Source: an uncultured Lachnospiraceae bacterium | GTDB taxonomy: Bacteria; Bacillota; Clostridia; Lachnospirales; Lachnospiraceae | NCBI GenBank assembly: GCA_902767015.1 | Contig: CACXFV010000005.1 | Span: 1-44,782 of the forward strand | Direction: 5' to 3' | Length of the DNA stretch: 44,782 nucleotides | Shown: positions 34,790 through 43,693 of the stretch, one piece after another | Layout of the letters: the number at the start of each line of letters is the position of its first letter | How positions within the stretch are numbered: the first letter of the stretch is position 1 | Program-made: the position numbers and the translations under genes | Notes under the pieces: model-generated | The model's input: the letters and a program-made list of their open reading frames with translations, nothing else | The model's database searches: none | What the model was told of the DNA's origin: nothing

Positions 34790-36787
34790 CTATACACCCA
34801 ATTTATCAAACAAAATTCTATTTCTTTTTTCTGCATCATTTAATATTTTATCAAATGACAGTATCTCTATATAAGAGTGGCTTTTTTCATGATACTTATA
34901 TAATCCCATCTTATCTGGTGTTTCTTTAAAATCATTTCTAAACGCAACCTTTTTTAGAGAAGGAGTTATATCGCAAACTGCATACAAATAAAACTGCGTA
35001 TTCTCACCTACCCTAATTATTCTCCCATTCTTATCTGAAACTTTATTTGAAGACAACTTTTCAACATACTCAAGCATTTGATCCACAGGATTCTCCGCAT
35101 ATGTATAATCATCTCTCATAGGTCTCTTTAACTCTAAAATAACAATTGTTTCATATTCTTTACCAGAATTATCTTCATCCGAAACCGCAACTGGACTATC
35201 AAGTATCATAACATCAGTTCTTTCTTCTTTAGGATTATTATCGAATGGTATATCTGAAGATATATACTCACTATACGAAAGTCTTTCGTCTATTAACCAT
35301 AAATTATGTGAAGAATATTCTATTTCATCTGATGTTCTGCGCATTGGATATATAAGATTATGGATATATGCCTCTTTATTAAATTTTCCATCTTCTTTAA
35401 TATTAATTCCTTTTTTCAGCAATTCTAATACAACTTTTCTATGTGCAACATATTCTGCTAATGCTGCCATATTAGCCTCACTTATTTTTTGAAATTGAGT
35501 TTCAAATTTATCTTTATACTCTGCTAAATTTTCAGTTCCAACATCTATTTTTTCTAAAATTTCTTTATTAGCTTTTTTTAGTTCAGTATCAAACTTCCTT
35601 TTTATCTTATATAATTCTTCATCTAACTTATTATCAGTTAAGCCCGGTTTTATTTTATTTATTGATTCCGGCATATATTTTAATAAATGTCTAAATTGCG
35701 GTGCATTATTATGTATATACTTTCTAATATGCTCATCTTTATTTTTATGGACCTCATCCAAATATTCAGACAAATATTTTTCCACTTCTGATTTGGCTGC
35801 AAGCACAATATCTTCCATTGAAACTTCTTCATCTTCCTTATTTTCTGAAATATCAAACGACGTTCTATTCATATCAACATTGTCATCCAAAAATTTTCCT
35901 GATAAAATACCAACATAATAATATCCCTTATCTTCAAATATATTTTTATCTAAATCTACAATTTCTTTATTTAAATCTATATCTTTTACCATTCTATCAT
36001 TCGCAAATAAAAACAATTTGCTTCCACCAACTAATATATCATGTACCTGAGTATGTAATATTTCAAATTTTTCTCCATTTACATCAATATTAGCACTCTC
36101 ACGTTCTCGATATATCTTCTTTTCAAACATACTATTGATACTGTATCGTTCCTCGTCTATTACACATATCTGAGGACATTTTGGAGACATTAAATAAATC
36201 ATACAATGTTGCATTATCTTCATAGCTATTGTTTCTGCATTCTTATTCACATGTTTGCGATATGTTGGCAAATAATCAATAAGCGACACACAAGTTCTAT
36301 TTTCAAATGCACCTTTTTCTTCAACAAGTCTATCATCAATATCTGATTTATCTAAAGAAAACTCAAATTCTCTTTTTACCCATACTCCATCATTTTCGTC
36401 CTTATATACGCTTTCAATATGCGTTTTTGAAAATGCTTTTAACCATGAAAATCTGCCTACGCCCTTACCACCTTTATCTGCTCGATATGTAGAATCAGAT
36501 TGCAAAAAAGATTTCATATTATTATCGTCTAATCCAACGCCATTATCAATAATCCTAAAACCTGTTATTTCATTTATACTTTTATCAATTCCTTCTATTT
36601 CTGCTACTTGTTGAGGATCTCTAATTATTTCTACTTCAATTTTTCCATCAAATTCTTCTTTTTGCTGTCTCTCTTGTATAGCATATATAGAATTTACAAT
36701 AGCTTCATATATTGGTATCAATGGCTGATTTTTGGGCAAATCAAAATTTCTTACTCTTCCTGCTAAATCAATTGTGAATCCTGCCAT
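34790..36787 (-). CDS. GHKL (Hsp90-like) ATPase with C-terminal PD-(D/E)XK-like domain
   Basis: A 665-residue protein. The N-terminal GHKL fold has an N-box (YEAIVNSIYAI, about 24-34), G1 box DNGVGLDD (about 76-83) and G2 box GGKGVGRFSWLKAF (about 105-118), as in MutL/Hsp90/MORC ATPases. A transducer-like segment and a long helical region (about 330-470, Lys/Glu-rich) follow. The last 170 residues read NLWLIDERLSYSEY, then RTDVMIL (Asp525), IVILELKRP (Glu552-x-Lys554) and PVDQMLEYVEKL (Gln570), the D...ExK...Q order of a PD-(D/E)XK nuclease resembling DUF4263/Shedu-type domains. An ATP-gated clamp coupled to a nuclease is the inferred role. The start ATG has AAGGAA before it. Confidence 0.8.
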   Translation of the reverse strand: MAGFTIDLAGRVRNFDLPKNQPLIPIYEAIVNSIYAIQERQQKEEFDGKIEVEIIRDPQQVAEIEGIDKSINEITGFRIIDNGVGLDDNNMKSFLQSDSTYRADKGGKGVGRFSWLKAFSKTHIESVYKDENDGVWVKREFEFSLDKSDIDDRLVEEKGAFENRTCVSLIDYLPTYRKHVNKNAETIAMKIMQHCMIYLMSPKCPQICVIDEERYSINSMFEKKIYRERESANIDVNGEKFEILHTQVHDILVGGSKLFLFANDRMVKDIDLNKEIVDLDKNIFEDKGYYYVGILSGKFLDDNVDMNRTSFDISENKEDEEVSMEDIVLAAKSEVEKYLSEYLDEVHKNKDEHIRKYIHNNAPQFRHLLKYMPESINKIKPGLTDNKLDEELYKIKRKFDTELKKANKEILEKIDVGTENLAEYKDKFETQFQKISEANMAALAEYVAHRKVVLELLKKGINIKEDGKFNKEAYIHNLIYPMRRTSDEIEYSSHNLWLIDERLSYSEYISSDIPFDNNPKEERTDVMILDSPVAVSDEDNSGKEYETIVILELKRPMRDDYTYAENPVDQMLEYVEKLSSNKVSDKNGRIIRVGENTQFYLYAVCDITPSLKKVAFRNDFKETPDKMGLYKYHEKSHSYIEILSFDKILNDAEKRNRILFDKLGV

Positions 36788-36828
36788 AATATTCCTTCTT
36801 TCCTTAAGACAAATTAATATAGCTTACA

Positions 36829-38454
36829 TTAACTTCTCTTCAATCTTCTTTTCTGCAACTTTTTCCAAATAGTTCTTGCATCTTTACACAATGCTTCTTC
36901 AATTCCAATACTATTAATTAAGATTTCCTTATCGACAATATCCAATGCATTTTCTATCAGTTTATCCTCTCTTACAATCCGATCTACCTTTCTAAGAACC
37001 TGCCTTACAATTTCAATAGGTATATCATCTAGTATAGGCACTAATATATTTCCTACTTCTCCCGGAAGAATTTCTAGTACGCCTCCGCCATAACTTCTGC
37101 CACACAATTCCGTGAAAGCAAAAGATATACTATTATAATATGACAATAAAATTCTTTCTGGCTCAACACCATCATTAAATTTGATTCTATGCATTGTATC
37201 CGTTGATACAGCATTGCAACAATTCAACACAAACTTAGGATAAAGATTATTTCTTCTTAGAAAAAACGCATCTGGCACCCATACAGATGGAATTCTATAC
37301 CACCTCTCTCTAATAGAACACTTATACCCTTCATTCTCTCCATTTACTTCTCCCAAATGAATGTATTCCTTGTGCTTATCTGGGTACCTCTCATACTCAA
37401 TTTCTGGAAAATCAATCAAGTACGCAGCCTTACCAGCATCAACATTTTCTTTCCAATCTTCTTCATTAAAATAAACACTATGTGCATGTGCACTTCTACC
37501 TATTAATGGACGAACAACCTTCTCTAATTCATATTGTTTAACAGTTTTATCATTAATTGAAAAATACTTATTGTTTCCAGTTGTTATTCCGACATTTATC
37601 AATGCTGTATCTGATAACATCTGAAAACGATTATCTTTACGAATCTTTGATATCAATTCATTTTCTTTGTTATTTGTGAAATATTTTGTCCACTTCTCAT
37701 GTACATGCTGTAGTTTCTGAAATCCATTTGTATCAATATCAAAATCATTCAGGTCATCTAAATTATTTAATTCTATAATTCTAATGCCTTTCTCTTCTGC
37801 CCCTTTTTCCCCAATAAAAACAACTATTTCTTGCTCTATATCTGGAAATACTAATTCTTCAAAAGTTATAAGCGTAATCTTCGATAAATGATTTGCCAAA
37901 AATAATCTTAAATCTTCAGCGTATGCAACCTGCAAAATTTCTGCCGGAATTACAAATGCTATTTTTCCATTATCTGAAAGAAGATTTACACAAGCCACCA
38001 TAAATCCAACCCAAGTATTTACAAGCTTATTAGATTTCATCCCCTGCGATACCAAAATTTCTGACATAAGTATTCTTTGATTTTCTTCAAGATACTGATA
38101 TCTTATATATGGCGGATTTCCTAGGATTAAATCAAATTTCTTTTCACATGTTTTTTCATAATAATCAAAGAAATCTCGATTAATTATCTTTATATTTTTA
38201 GCATTGGCAAATCTATGTTTTAACTTTTCTACCTCGTCTTGCTCAATCTCAATTGCTGTAGCATCATTAAGTTGATCCAGCATTTTCATATCGTCAAGAA
38301 CATCTATAAACACACCATCTCCACAGCTAGGTTCTAAAACTGTTTTTATTGATTCATCACTTGAAAACAATTTCACCATCATCTCTGCAAGCGGTAATGG
38401 TGTATAATATGCTCCTCTTAATTTCTGAGCAGAACTATTTTCTTTTAGCTTCAT
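36829..38454 (-). CDS. N6-adenine DNA methyltransferase (TaqI/Eco57I class)
   Basis: A 541-residue SAM-dependent methylase. Motif X/entry: RGAYYTPLPLAEMMVKLF (14-31). Motif I: VLEPSCGDGVFID (about 40-52). Motif IV: ILGNPPYIRYQYL (NPPY near residue 115), the catalytic motif of N6-adenine methylases of the gamma class. The C-terminal half (about 255-540) carries a target-recognition-type region with SYGGGVLEILPGEV, as in TaqI-like C-terminal specificity domains. It starts nine bases after the nuclease-methylase stop, so translation may be coupled. It probably methylates the same or the complementary strand site as its neighbour, protecting self DNA. Confidence 0.88.
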   Translation of the reverse strand: MKLKENSSAQKLRGAYYTPLPLAEMMVKLFSSDESIKTVLEPSCGDGVFIDVLDDMKMLDQLNDATAIEIEQDEVEKLKHRFANAKNIKIINRDFFDYYEKTCEKKFDLILGNPPYIRYQYLEENQRILMSEILVSQGMKSNKLVNTWVGFMVACVNLLSDNGKIAFVIPAEILQVAYAEDLRLFLANHLSKITLITFEELVFPDIEQEIVVFIGEKGAEEKGIRIIELNNLDDLNDFDIDTNGFQKLQHVHEKWTKYFTNNKENELISKIRKDNRFQMLSDTALINVGITTGNNKYFSINDKTVKQYELEKVVRPLIGRSAHAHSVYFNEEDWKENVDAGKAAYLIDFPEIEYERYPDKHKEYIHLGEVNGENEGYKCSIRERWYRIPSVWVPDAFFLRRNNLYPKFVLNCCNAVSTDTMHRIKFNDGVEPERILLSYYNSISFAFTELCGRSYGGGVLEILPGEVGNILVPILDDIPIEIVRQVLRKVDRIVREDKLIENALDIVDKEILINSIGIEEALCKDARTIWKKLQKRRLKRS

Positions 38455-38463
38455 CTAATCACC

Positions 38464-41463
38464 TTATATTTCCTGTCGATATACTTTGCCTATCAAGCCT
38501 TGTATCTCAACGATTATTCTGTTCTTTTCTTTTTCTAATACTTTAACAGATGCCTTATCAGGGCGTTTTATCATTTGCTCATTTAAAGCATATATTTTTC
38601 TTGTCTTAAGTACCACATCATCATATAGCTTTTTTTGTTTCGCATCTGAAAAATTTAATTTGATAAATGGTAACTTCTTAAGCAAAAATGTTCCTCGGGC
38701 GGTAAATCCATTTTCAAAATCGCTTCCTTGCATTTGAAAATATTTTTCTGTATATGGATGTGCTAACCATGCCTGGATGTACTCCAAATCATACTCTTTA
38801 TCTTCAAGTTCGCTAATAGCACAATATCCTGCTGTTCCTCCAGATGCAATTAACATATTGTCTTTGTCATATGCATACATTGGTTCTTTACTTAATATTC
38901 TAACAATCAGTTTAGGTGTATTAATAAATGCTGTTAATGCCTGAGTTCTTCCATATTTGTACCATGTCTCTGTTGTTGCATCTGGAACATCTCTACCCAC
39001 TCCATTATTCAAACATCTTGGGACTAGTCTGTCATAGCAATCCAGTAAATACTTCAATGCTCCTGGATACTTTTTCCTCATAGTGTCCATATCAATTAAT
39101 TTTCCTTTTGCATCATATGGAAAAATAATTTTTTTATCAGTCGATAGTACAGAATAAGTATTCATTCCCTTTTCACTTGCTTTTGTCGGCTTAAAATAAG
39201 GCTTCAAGATATCCTTTTCAATACTGTAATGTTCTCCGAATCTTTCAATATTAATACATTTTTCATCTTCCGATTCTATGCAAGAATAATCGAACCAGTA
39301 TACTTCCTTTTTATCCGAGAACTTTTCAGGTCTTTCTGCACTTGTCTGAATACCATTAAATATATTAACTACCTTAGAAAGAGGCACCGCCTTGTCACGA
39401 ATATCACTTATAAGCTGCATAAAGTTCGTATCAGTCGTAAGACTCCATGGATTTTTCGTCAAATCCGTATTTTTGACTTCTACACTTTTTACATTATATC
39501 CAGTCCACAAATCTGTTACAGATTTAACATATGAGTACTTTACATTTGAATTAGTTGTTTTTACAACAGTAACAATTGCACTATAAATTGTCTTATCTGG
39601 AAATAGCTGTGTATCTCCAAAATCTACAATTTCAGATATGTTTCCACAAATAAGATTTCTTAGTTCTTGTCCCGATGCAATTTTATAAAACTTATTTGGG
39701 ATTATGTAGCACAATACCCCCGAATCTTTCAGCAGTTCAAATGCTTGCTCTACGAACAAATAATACTTATCAAATTGTTTATATGCTGTTTTGTATTTAT
39801 TCTTATATATTGAAAATTCAGCTTCCCCTGACAACACATTCATATCTTCTGTCTTTACATAAGGCGGATTTCCAAGAATCGCATCAAATTTTCCACCATT
39901 ATTAATACTGTTCCAATCAAATGGCGACATCTTTACCAATTCATCAACTGATAATTCAATATTTTCAACATCTTTATCAGATATAAGAGAATTCCCTGAT
40001 AAAATATTTTCGTCAAGATTTGGCAAAATAGGTTCTACCTCTTTAACCGATGGCTCTGTCTCATTCTCCAATAACTTAAGCATCAAAGAAAATTTGCTAA
40101 CTTCTACTGCATGGATATCAATATCAAGACCATAAATACACTTCTTTAAAATCTCGCGCTTATCAACAATTGGCAGTTTTTTCTTACCATTTTCCATTTC
40201 AAGAAGATAATCAGGATTATTTTCCAAATACCACTTTTCACAGTAATCAATAATAAACTGGTATGCCTCTTCTAAAAAGACACCTGAACCACACGCAATA
40301 TCTGCTATTCTTAGATCAACAATATCTTTTGGACTCTTTCCTTTACATATTGGATCTAAGGTATTTTTTACCATATATTTAACAATTTCAACTGGAGTAC
40401 TGACAACAGATCTATTTTTATATTCATTTTTCTTAGCTAATAAAATCTCTCCGCCAGATATTGTTAAACTTTCAGCCAAAAATGATTCATATATTTTTCC
40501 TAAAACACTTGGTTCTATTATGTTAAATAAGTATGGTGTCTTAGGATAATATAACATTTCAATCATATCAAATATAACATCTGCGCTTAGGTCGAATATA
40601 GGATTTTCTCCCTTAAAAAGGCCTGAATTATACTTTTTATCAGCTTCCCTGAATGTTTCTGTTAATATCCTCTGTAGTTCTGTTTTATCGCTTGTCATTT
40701 CATATAATTTCTTGTACAGCGGGAGTTTTCTATCTTCACATATACGTAAAAAAATAATCTGATTGATAAATTCCTGAACCACATCATTTAATACACGTTC
40801 ATCATGATACCTAACATTATTGGAATACAAATACCTTCCTATCTCTAGCCGCCACGAATTAATCTGCTCTAAAAAAATGTTATCAATCTTTGTATGATAT
40901 TTTTCACTTTCTTGAAAATTCTCAGCTACAAAATTATCATATGCTCCACTATAGACACTTTCTTTAGAAACGAGTGCATTAATCTCATCAAATTTTTTAG
41001 CATATTCTTCAAAATAATATTTTCGATACAAAGCTGTTCTTGCATCATCCCCAGGTGCTGGTTTTATTGTTGTATCATATATCAGCATATCTTCGAAATT
41101 TGTCAGTATCACCATAGCATGATTTGCATTCCAACCATATTTTCTTGCCTGAATAGCAGGTTCTGTTTCCACAACTATATCCACACTCGGTTTTTTGGCT
41201 TCTACAAATAATTTAGATACTCCATTCAATGTTAATGTATAATCTGGTCTTTCAGAACAATTAGAAAATCTTTCCACAACTACCTCTTTGTACTGAGGTA
41301 ACTTTCCTTGTACATTTTGTACATCCCACCCAAAGCACTCCAACAATGGATTTATATATTCATCTCTACATTCGGTTTCATTATAGGCATTTTTCGTATC
41401 GTGATAATATTTCATATTTTCACGATATTTCTTTAACAAATCCTTCAATCTATCTAAATCCAT
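38464..41463 (-). CDS. Type IIG-like restriction-modification enzyme (nuclease + methylase + specificity)
   Basis: A 999-residue single-chain enzyme. N-terminal nuclease: YINPLLECFGWDV, ERPDYTL (Asp74) and FVEAKKP (Glu88-x-Lys90), the PD-(D/E)XK pattern of HsdR-N-type domains. A helical connector (about 180-330) leads to the methylase: motif X ..KNRSVVSTPVEIVKYMV, motif I IADIACGSGVFLEEAY (about 385), motif IV ILGNPPYVK (about 530). The C-terminal 400 residues hold a TaqI-like specificity region (ASGGTAGYCAISEL, GSDFENGFTARGTFLLKKLPF). It should cut unmethylated and methylate its own site. The recognition sequence cannot be read. GGAGGA precedes the ATG. It follows the small wHTH gene by 26 bp. 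Confidence 0.9.
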   Translation of the reverse strand: MDLDRLKDLLKKYRENMKYYHDTKNAYNETECRDEYINPLLECFGWDVQNVQGKLPQYKEVVVERFSNCSERPDYTLTLNGVSKLFVEAKKPSVDIVVETEPAIQARKYGWNANHAMVILTNFEDMLIYDTTIKPAPGDDARTALYRKYYFEEYAKKFDEINALVSKESVYSGAYDNFVAENFQESEKYHTKIDNIFLEQINSWRLEIGRYLYSNNVRYHDERVLNDVVQEFINQIIFLRICEDRKLPLYKKLYEMTSDKTELQRILTETFREADKKYNSGLFKGENPIFDLSADVIFDMIEMLYYPKTPYLFNIIEPSVLGKIYESFLAESLTISGGEILLAKKNEYKNRSVVSTPVEIVKYMVKNTLDPICKGKSPKDIVDLRIADIACGSGVFLEEAYQFIIDYCEKWYLENNPDYLLEMENGKKKLPIVDKREILKKCIYGLDIDIHAVEVSKFSLMLKLLENETEPSVKEVEPILPNLDENILSGNSLISDKDVENIELSVDELVKMSPFDWNSINNGGKFDAILGNPPYVKTEDMNVLSGEAEFSIYKNKYKTAYKQFDKYYLFVEQAFELLKDSGVLCYIIPNKFYKIASGQELRNLICGNISEIVDFGDTQLFPDKTIYSAIVTVVKTTNSNVKYSYVKSVTDLWTGYNVKSVEVKNTDLTKNPWSLTTDTNFMQLISDIRDKAVPLSKVVNIFNGIQTSAERPEKFSDKKEVYWFDYSCIESEDEKCINIERFGEHYSIEKDILKPYFKPTKASEKGMNTYSVLSTDKKIIFPYDAKGKLIDMDTMRKKYPGALKYLLDCYDRLVPRCLNNGVGRDVPDATTETWYKYGRTQALTAFINTPKLIVRILSKEPMYAYDKDNMLIASGGTAGYCAISELEDKEYDLEYIQAWLAHPYTEKYFQMQGSDFENGFTARGTFLLKKLPFIKLNFSDAKQKKLYDDVVLKTRKIYALNEQMIKRPDKASVKVLEKEKNRIIVEIQGLIGKVYRQEI

Positions 41464-41489
41464 ATTGTCCTCCTGTTTTTACTAACTCG

Positions 41490-41753
41490 TCAATCAGATA
41501 ATTTTTCTATGGTTTTTATTATACTCTCCGCGGTGTCCGTTAAAACGTACTTGCCCCGTGTTTTTTGTTCGACAAAACCTTCTTTTTGAAGCACACCAAA
41601 CATGCTATTAACTTTCATCTTACTATAATTTAATGTCGCTGCTATCTGTTGCTGTGTCAAAGGTATCACCTTTTCATCTAATATAATAGCTTCATTATCA
41701 TGCATTAATTTAAGCAAATCATAATAATCATTCAATAATAATTTAATACCCAT
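41490..41753 (-). CDS. Winged helix-turn-helix regulator, first gene of the defence-like operon
   Basis: An 87-residue protein, basic and helical, with LTQQQIAATLNYSKMKVNSMFGVLQKEGFVEQKTRGKYVLTDTAESII: a helix-turn-helix followed by the wing (MarR/IclR-like fold). It probably controls the downstream restriction genes, as small C-proteins do in many restriction-modification systems, although it is a winged helix and not the usual Cro-like type. GGAG precedes the ATG (AGGAGACCAGTTAA). A -10 TATAAT sits about 45 bp upstream. Ligand and operator are unknown. Confidence 0.75.
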   Translation of the reverse strand: MGIKLLLNDYYDLLKLMHDNEAIILDEKVIPLTQQQIAATLNYSKMKVNSMFGVLQKEGFVEQKTRGKYVLTDTAESIIKTIEKLSD

Positions 41754-41795
41754 TTAACTGGTCTCCTGTACTTTCAAACTCTAAGTAATGCATTA

Positions 41796-41824
41796 ATTAT
41801 ATCACACATATTTAGATTTTAAAA
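41796..41824 (-). promoter_or_regulatory. Candidate promoter of the five-gene operon
   Basis: Minus strand: -10 TATAAT (41801-41796), 17-bp spacer and a weak -35 TTTTAA (41824-41819). It lies between the MobV relaxase stop and the wHTH start, so the operon can be expressed independently of the mobilization genes. Confidence 0.55.
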
Positions 41825-41846
41825 TATTATTTTTTTGTTATCTGTT

Positions 41847-43064
41847 TCACTTATTTTTATTCTTACTAATCACCTTCCCAGTGCTCTCCAGAAACCTCTC
41901 CAGTAGATTAACCCCATCAATTACAAACTGCTTCATAAACTCATACGCCTTTTCCAGCAGTTCCTTTAATGTCGTATTTTCCTCTCTAAGCTTCTGGTTC
42001 TCATACATTACATCAATAAGCTTCTCCCTGACATCATCAGTTCCACCCTGACGAAACATATCATATACACTCTCCGCAATCTTTGTCCTCTCAATCAGTT
42101 CACTTTCCTTAGAAGAAAGAAGTTCCAGATTATTCTTTTTATCCGTAATCATATCCGCATATTTTGCATATTCCGTTTCTGCTGCATTAATATTGCTTCT
42201 GACAGTCTCCAGTCTATCCTCATCGGCAGCTATAACATCCAGATTTCTGCTATGGCATTGTTCCTGTGTAGCAATCTGATATGATATGATTGCGTTATTG
42301 CTTCTCAGTTTAGTATTTTTCTTCTGCTCTTCATTGTTCTGCTGTTTTATATCAGCAAGCTTCCTACTCTCCTGTGCTACCTTATATTCTGTCACAGACA
42401 AGTCATGGTTACGACCCTTTTTCTTCTCTGCCAGCTGTTCCTTGAAATAACATTCAAAACCATAGCTTGCCTCTTCACGCAATTTATCCTGAAGAATCAC
42501 TGATAATGTTTGTGGTGTAAACACATTTCTTTTTGATACTTTCTTGGATAAGCCACGCTTTGCTCCTTCCCATACCGGAACGCCTACTACATGCATATGC
42601 GGACTGGCTTCATCAAAGTGTATGACTGCATTTGCAATCTTGAACTCCGGCAGTAGCTTTTGCAGGCAGTCAAGAATATAATCAAATACCTCAGACATAT
42701 AATCTTTATTTTTCCAATGTTCTTCCCAGTATTTCTTGTTCCCGCATTGAAAGATAATCTCAACTGCCATATCCTGATTAAGACCTGCAACATGTTCAAA
42801 GTAATCCTTTATCTTTCTGTCTTCTCTTTTCTGTCTGCTGTTATATTCCTTTACCGCATCATCAAATTCTCTGTGATATACCTGCTTAACATCCTGAAAC
42901 AAATCTGTTGTTCCATATATCAGCCTGATGTTATCTGAGCTGTAATCTGCCGATTTATATTTACGCAGGTTATGCTTTGCGACTCCTGCAAGTGCTTTTT
43001 TACTTGTTATCGCACTCTTGCCATTGCTTATATGAGCAGAGTATGATACATTTCCCATAGGCAT
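41847..43064 (-). CDS. MobV-family relaxase (Pre/Mob)
   Basis: A 405-residue relaxase that nicks oriT for mobilization by a helper conjugation system. N-terminal: NVSYSAHISNGKS and HNLRKYKSADYSSDNI. The metal-binding HUH-type signature is IHFDEASPHMHVVGVPV (about residue 150-165). The C-terminal 200 residues are a Glu/Lys-rich coiled coil. Catalytic residue in MobV proteins is a His or Tyr in the N-terminal part; H41 in AGVAKHNLRKYK is the best candidate. I chose the ATG at 43064, with AGAAAGGA before it; the frame is open to 43112. It lies downstream of a two-hairpin candidate oriT. Confidence 0.92.
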   Translation of the reverse strand: MPMGNVSYSAHISNGKSAITSKKALAGVAKHNLRKYKSADYSSDNIRLIYGTTDLFQDVKQVYHREFDDAVKEYNSRQKREDRKIKDYFEHVAGLNQDMAVEIIFQCGNKKYWEEHWKNKDYMSEVFDYILDCLQKLLPEFKIANAVIHFDEASPHMHVVGVPVWEGAKRGLSKKVSKRNVFTPQTLSVILQDKLREEASYGFECYFKEQLAEKKKGRNHDLSVTEYKVAQESRKLADIKQQNNEEQKKNTKLRSNNAIISYQIATQEQCHSRNLDVIAADEDRLETVRSNINAAETEYAKYADMITDKKNNLELLSSKESELIERTKIAESVYDMFRQGGTDDVREKLIDVMYENQKLREENTTLKELLEKAYEFMKQFVIDGVNLLERFLESTGKVISKNKNK

Positions 43065-43104
43065 TTGTCCTTTCTTATTCGTATTTTTCTGTCGGAGCAG
43101 TGCG

Positions 43105-43174
43105 GTTATCATCTTGGCTCTGCCATAGATGATAACCCCCTAGCAGTTTCGTCATGCTGACAAAACTGCGGGGG
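43105..43174. other. Candidate oriT: two adjacent hairpins upstream of the relaxase
   Basis: GTTATCATC (43105-43113) pairs with GATGATAAC (43128-43136). Next to it, CCCCCTAGCAGTTTCGTC (43136-43153) pairs with GACAAAACTGCGGGGG (43159-43174), one mismatch and one bulge, loop ATGCT. An oriT normally lies just in front of mobV, and this pair of hairpins is the obvious candidate. The exact nick site cannot be named. Confidence 0.65.
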
Positions 43175-43208
43175 CTCTCCGAGGGTTTTTGCATCAGCCT
43201 TTTAAACC

Positions 43209-43580
43209 TCATCTGCACTTAAACACAATCTCATTTATCACAATTTCTTCTGCCATCGCTCTTGCCTGATTCCGCAAATACAGCTGCTCCATAAATGTTT
43301 TCTTTTTACCCGTCATATGCTTTTTCAACCATGCTGCTTCAATATTGTCCAATCGCTCATATGCTTCTTCATTTACTGCTTCTGCCTGCTTTCTAAGCTG
43401 TCCCATTCGTGCCATATGACGATACTCAGAAGGTTTATTTTCTTTCATATACCTAAGCCACATCCGACCATATTTCCCTATATCCGTAAGATTGTATTCT
43501 GCTTCATCTACAGATAAAAGAGGATATAAAATCCCATCCACTTCTTTATATTCAACATCTAATTCTTCAAATAATGTCAT
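43209..43580 (-). CDS. TnpV-like transposon-encoded protein
   Basis: A 123-residue protein resembling TnpV of Tn4451-type mobilizable transposons. It has YNLTDIGKYGRMWLRYMKENKPSEYRHMARMGQLRKQAEAVNEEAYERLDNIE, a helical, charged core. The function of TnpV is unknown; it is not needed for excision in some elements, as far as I recall. The ATG at 43580 has AAAGGA before it. It lies between the RepA-like ATPase and the relaxase, the usual place in Clostridia mobilizable elements. Confidence 0.85.
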   Translation of the reverse strand: MTLFEELDVEYKEVDGILYPLLSVDEAEYNLTDIGKYGRMWLRYMKENKPSEYRHMARMGQLRKQAEAVNEEAYERLDNIEAAWLKKHMTGKKKTFMEQLYLRNQARAMAEEIVINEIVFKCR

Positions 43581-43600
43581 CGTAATTGTCCTTTCTATTC

Positions 43601-43692
43601 AAGACCGCAACATCGCAAGGTCTATATATTTTGCAACCTTGCAAGCTTCAAGATTGCAAAACCTGACACTTTGCAATGTTGCGATGTTGATT
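43601..43692. repeat. TTGCAA-rich repeat cluster between RepA-like ATPase and TnpV
   Basis: CAACATCGCAA at 43608-43618 has an exact reverse complement TTGCGATGTTG at 43679-43689. Between them TTGCAA-type hexamers occur at about 43631, 43640 (shifted), 43654 and 43670. The cluster is about 90 bp, compact and non-coding. It could be a binding array for a replication or transcription factor, or a large stem. Confidence 0.6.
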
Positions 43693-43693
43693 T

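Noticed and set aside
43105-43174. Rho-independent terminator at the GC-rich stem upstream of mobV
   Set aside because: On the minus strand no U-run follows the stem, and the paired hairpins in front of a relaxase fit an oriT better.
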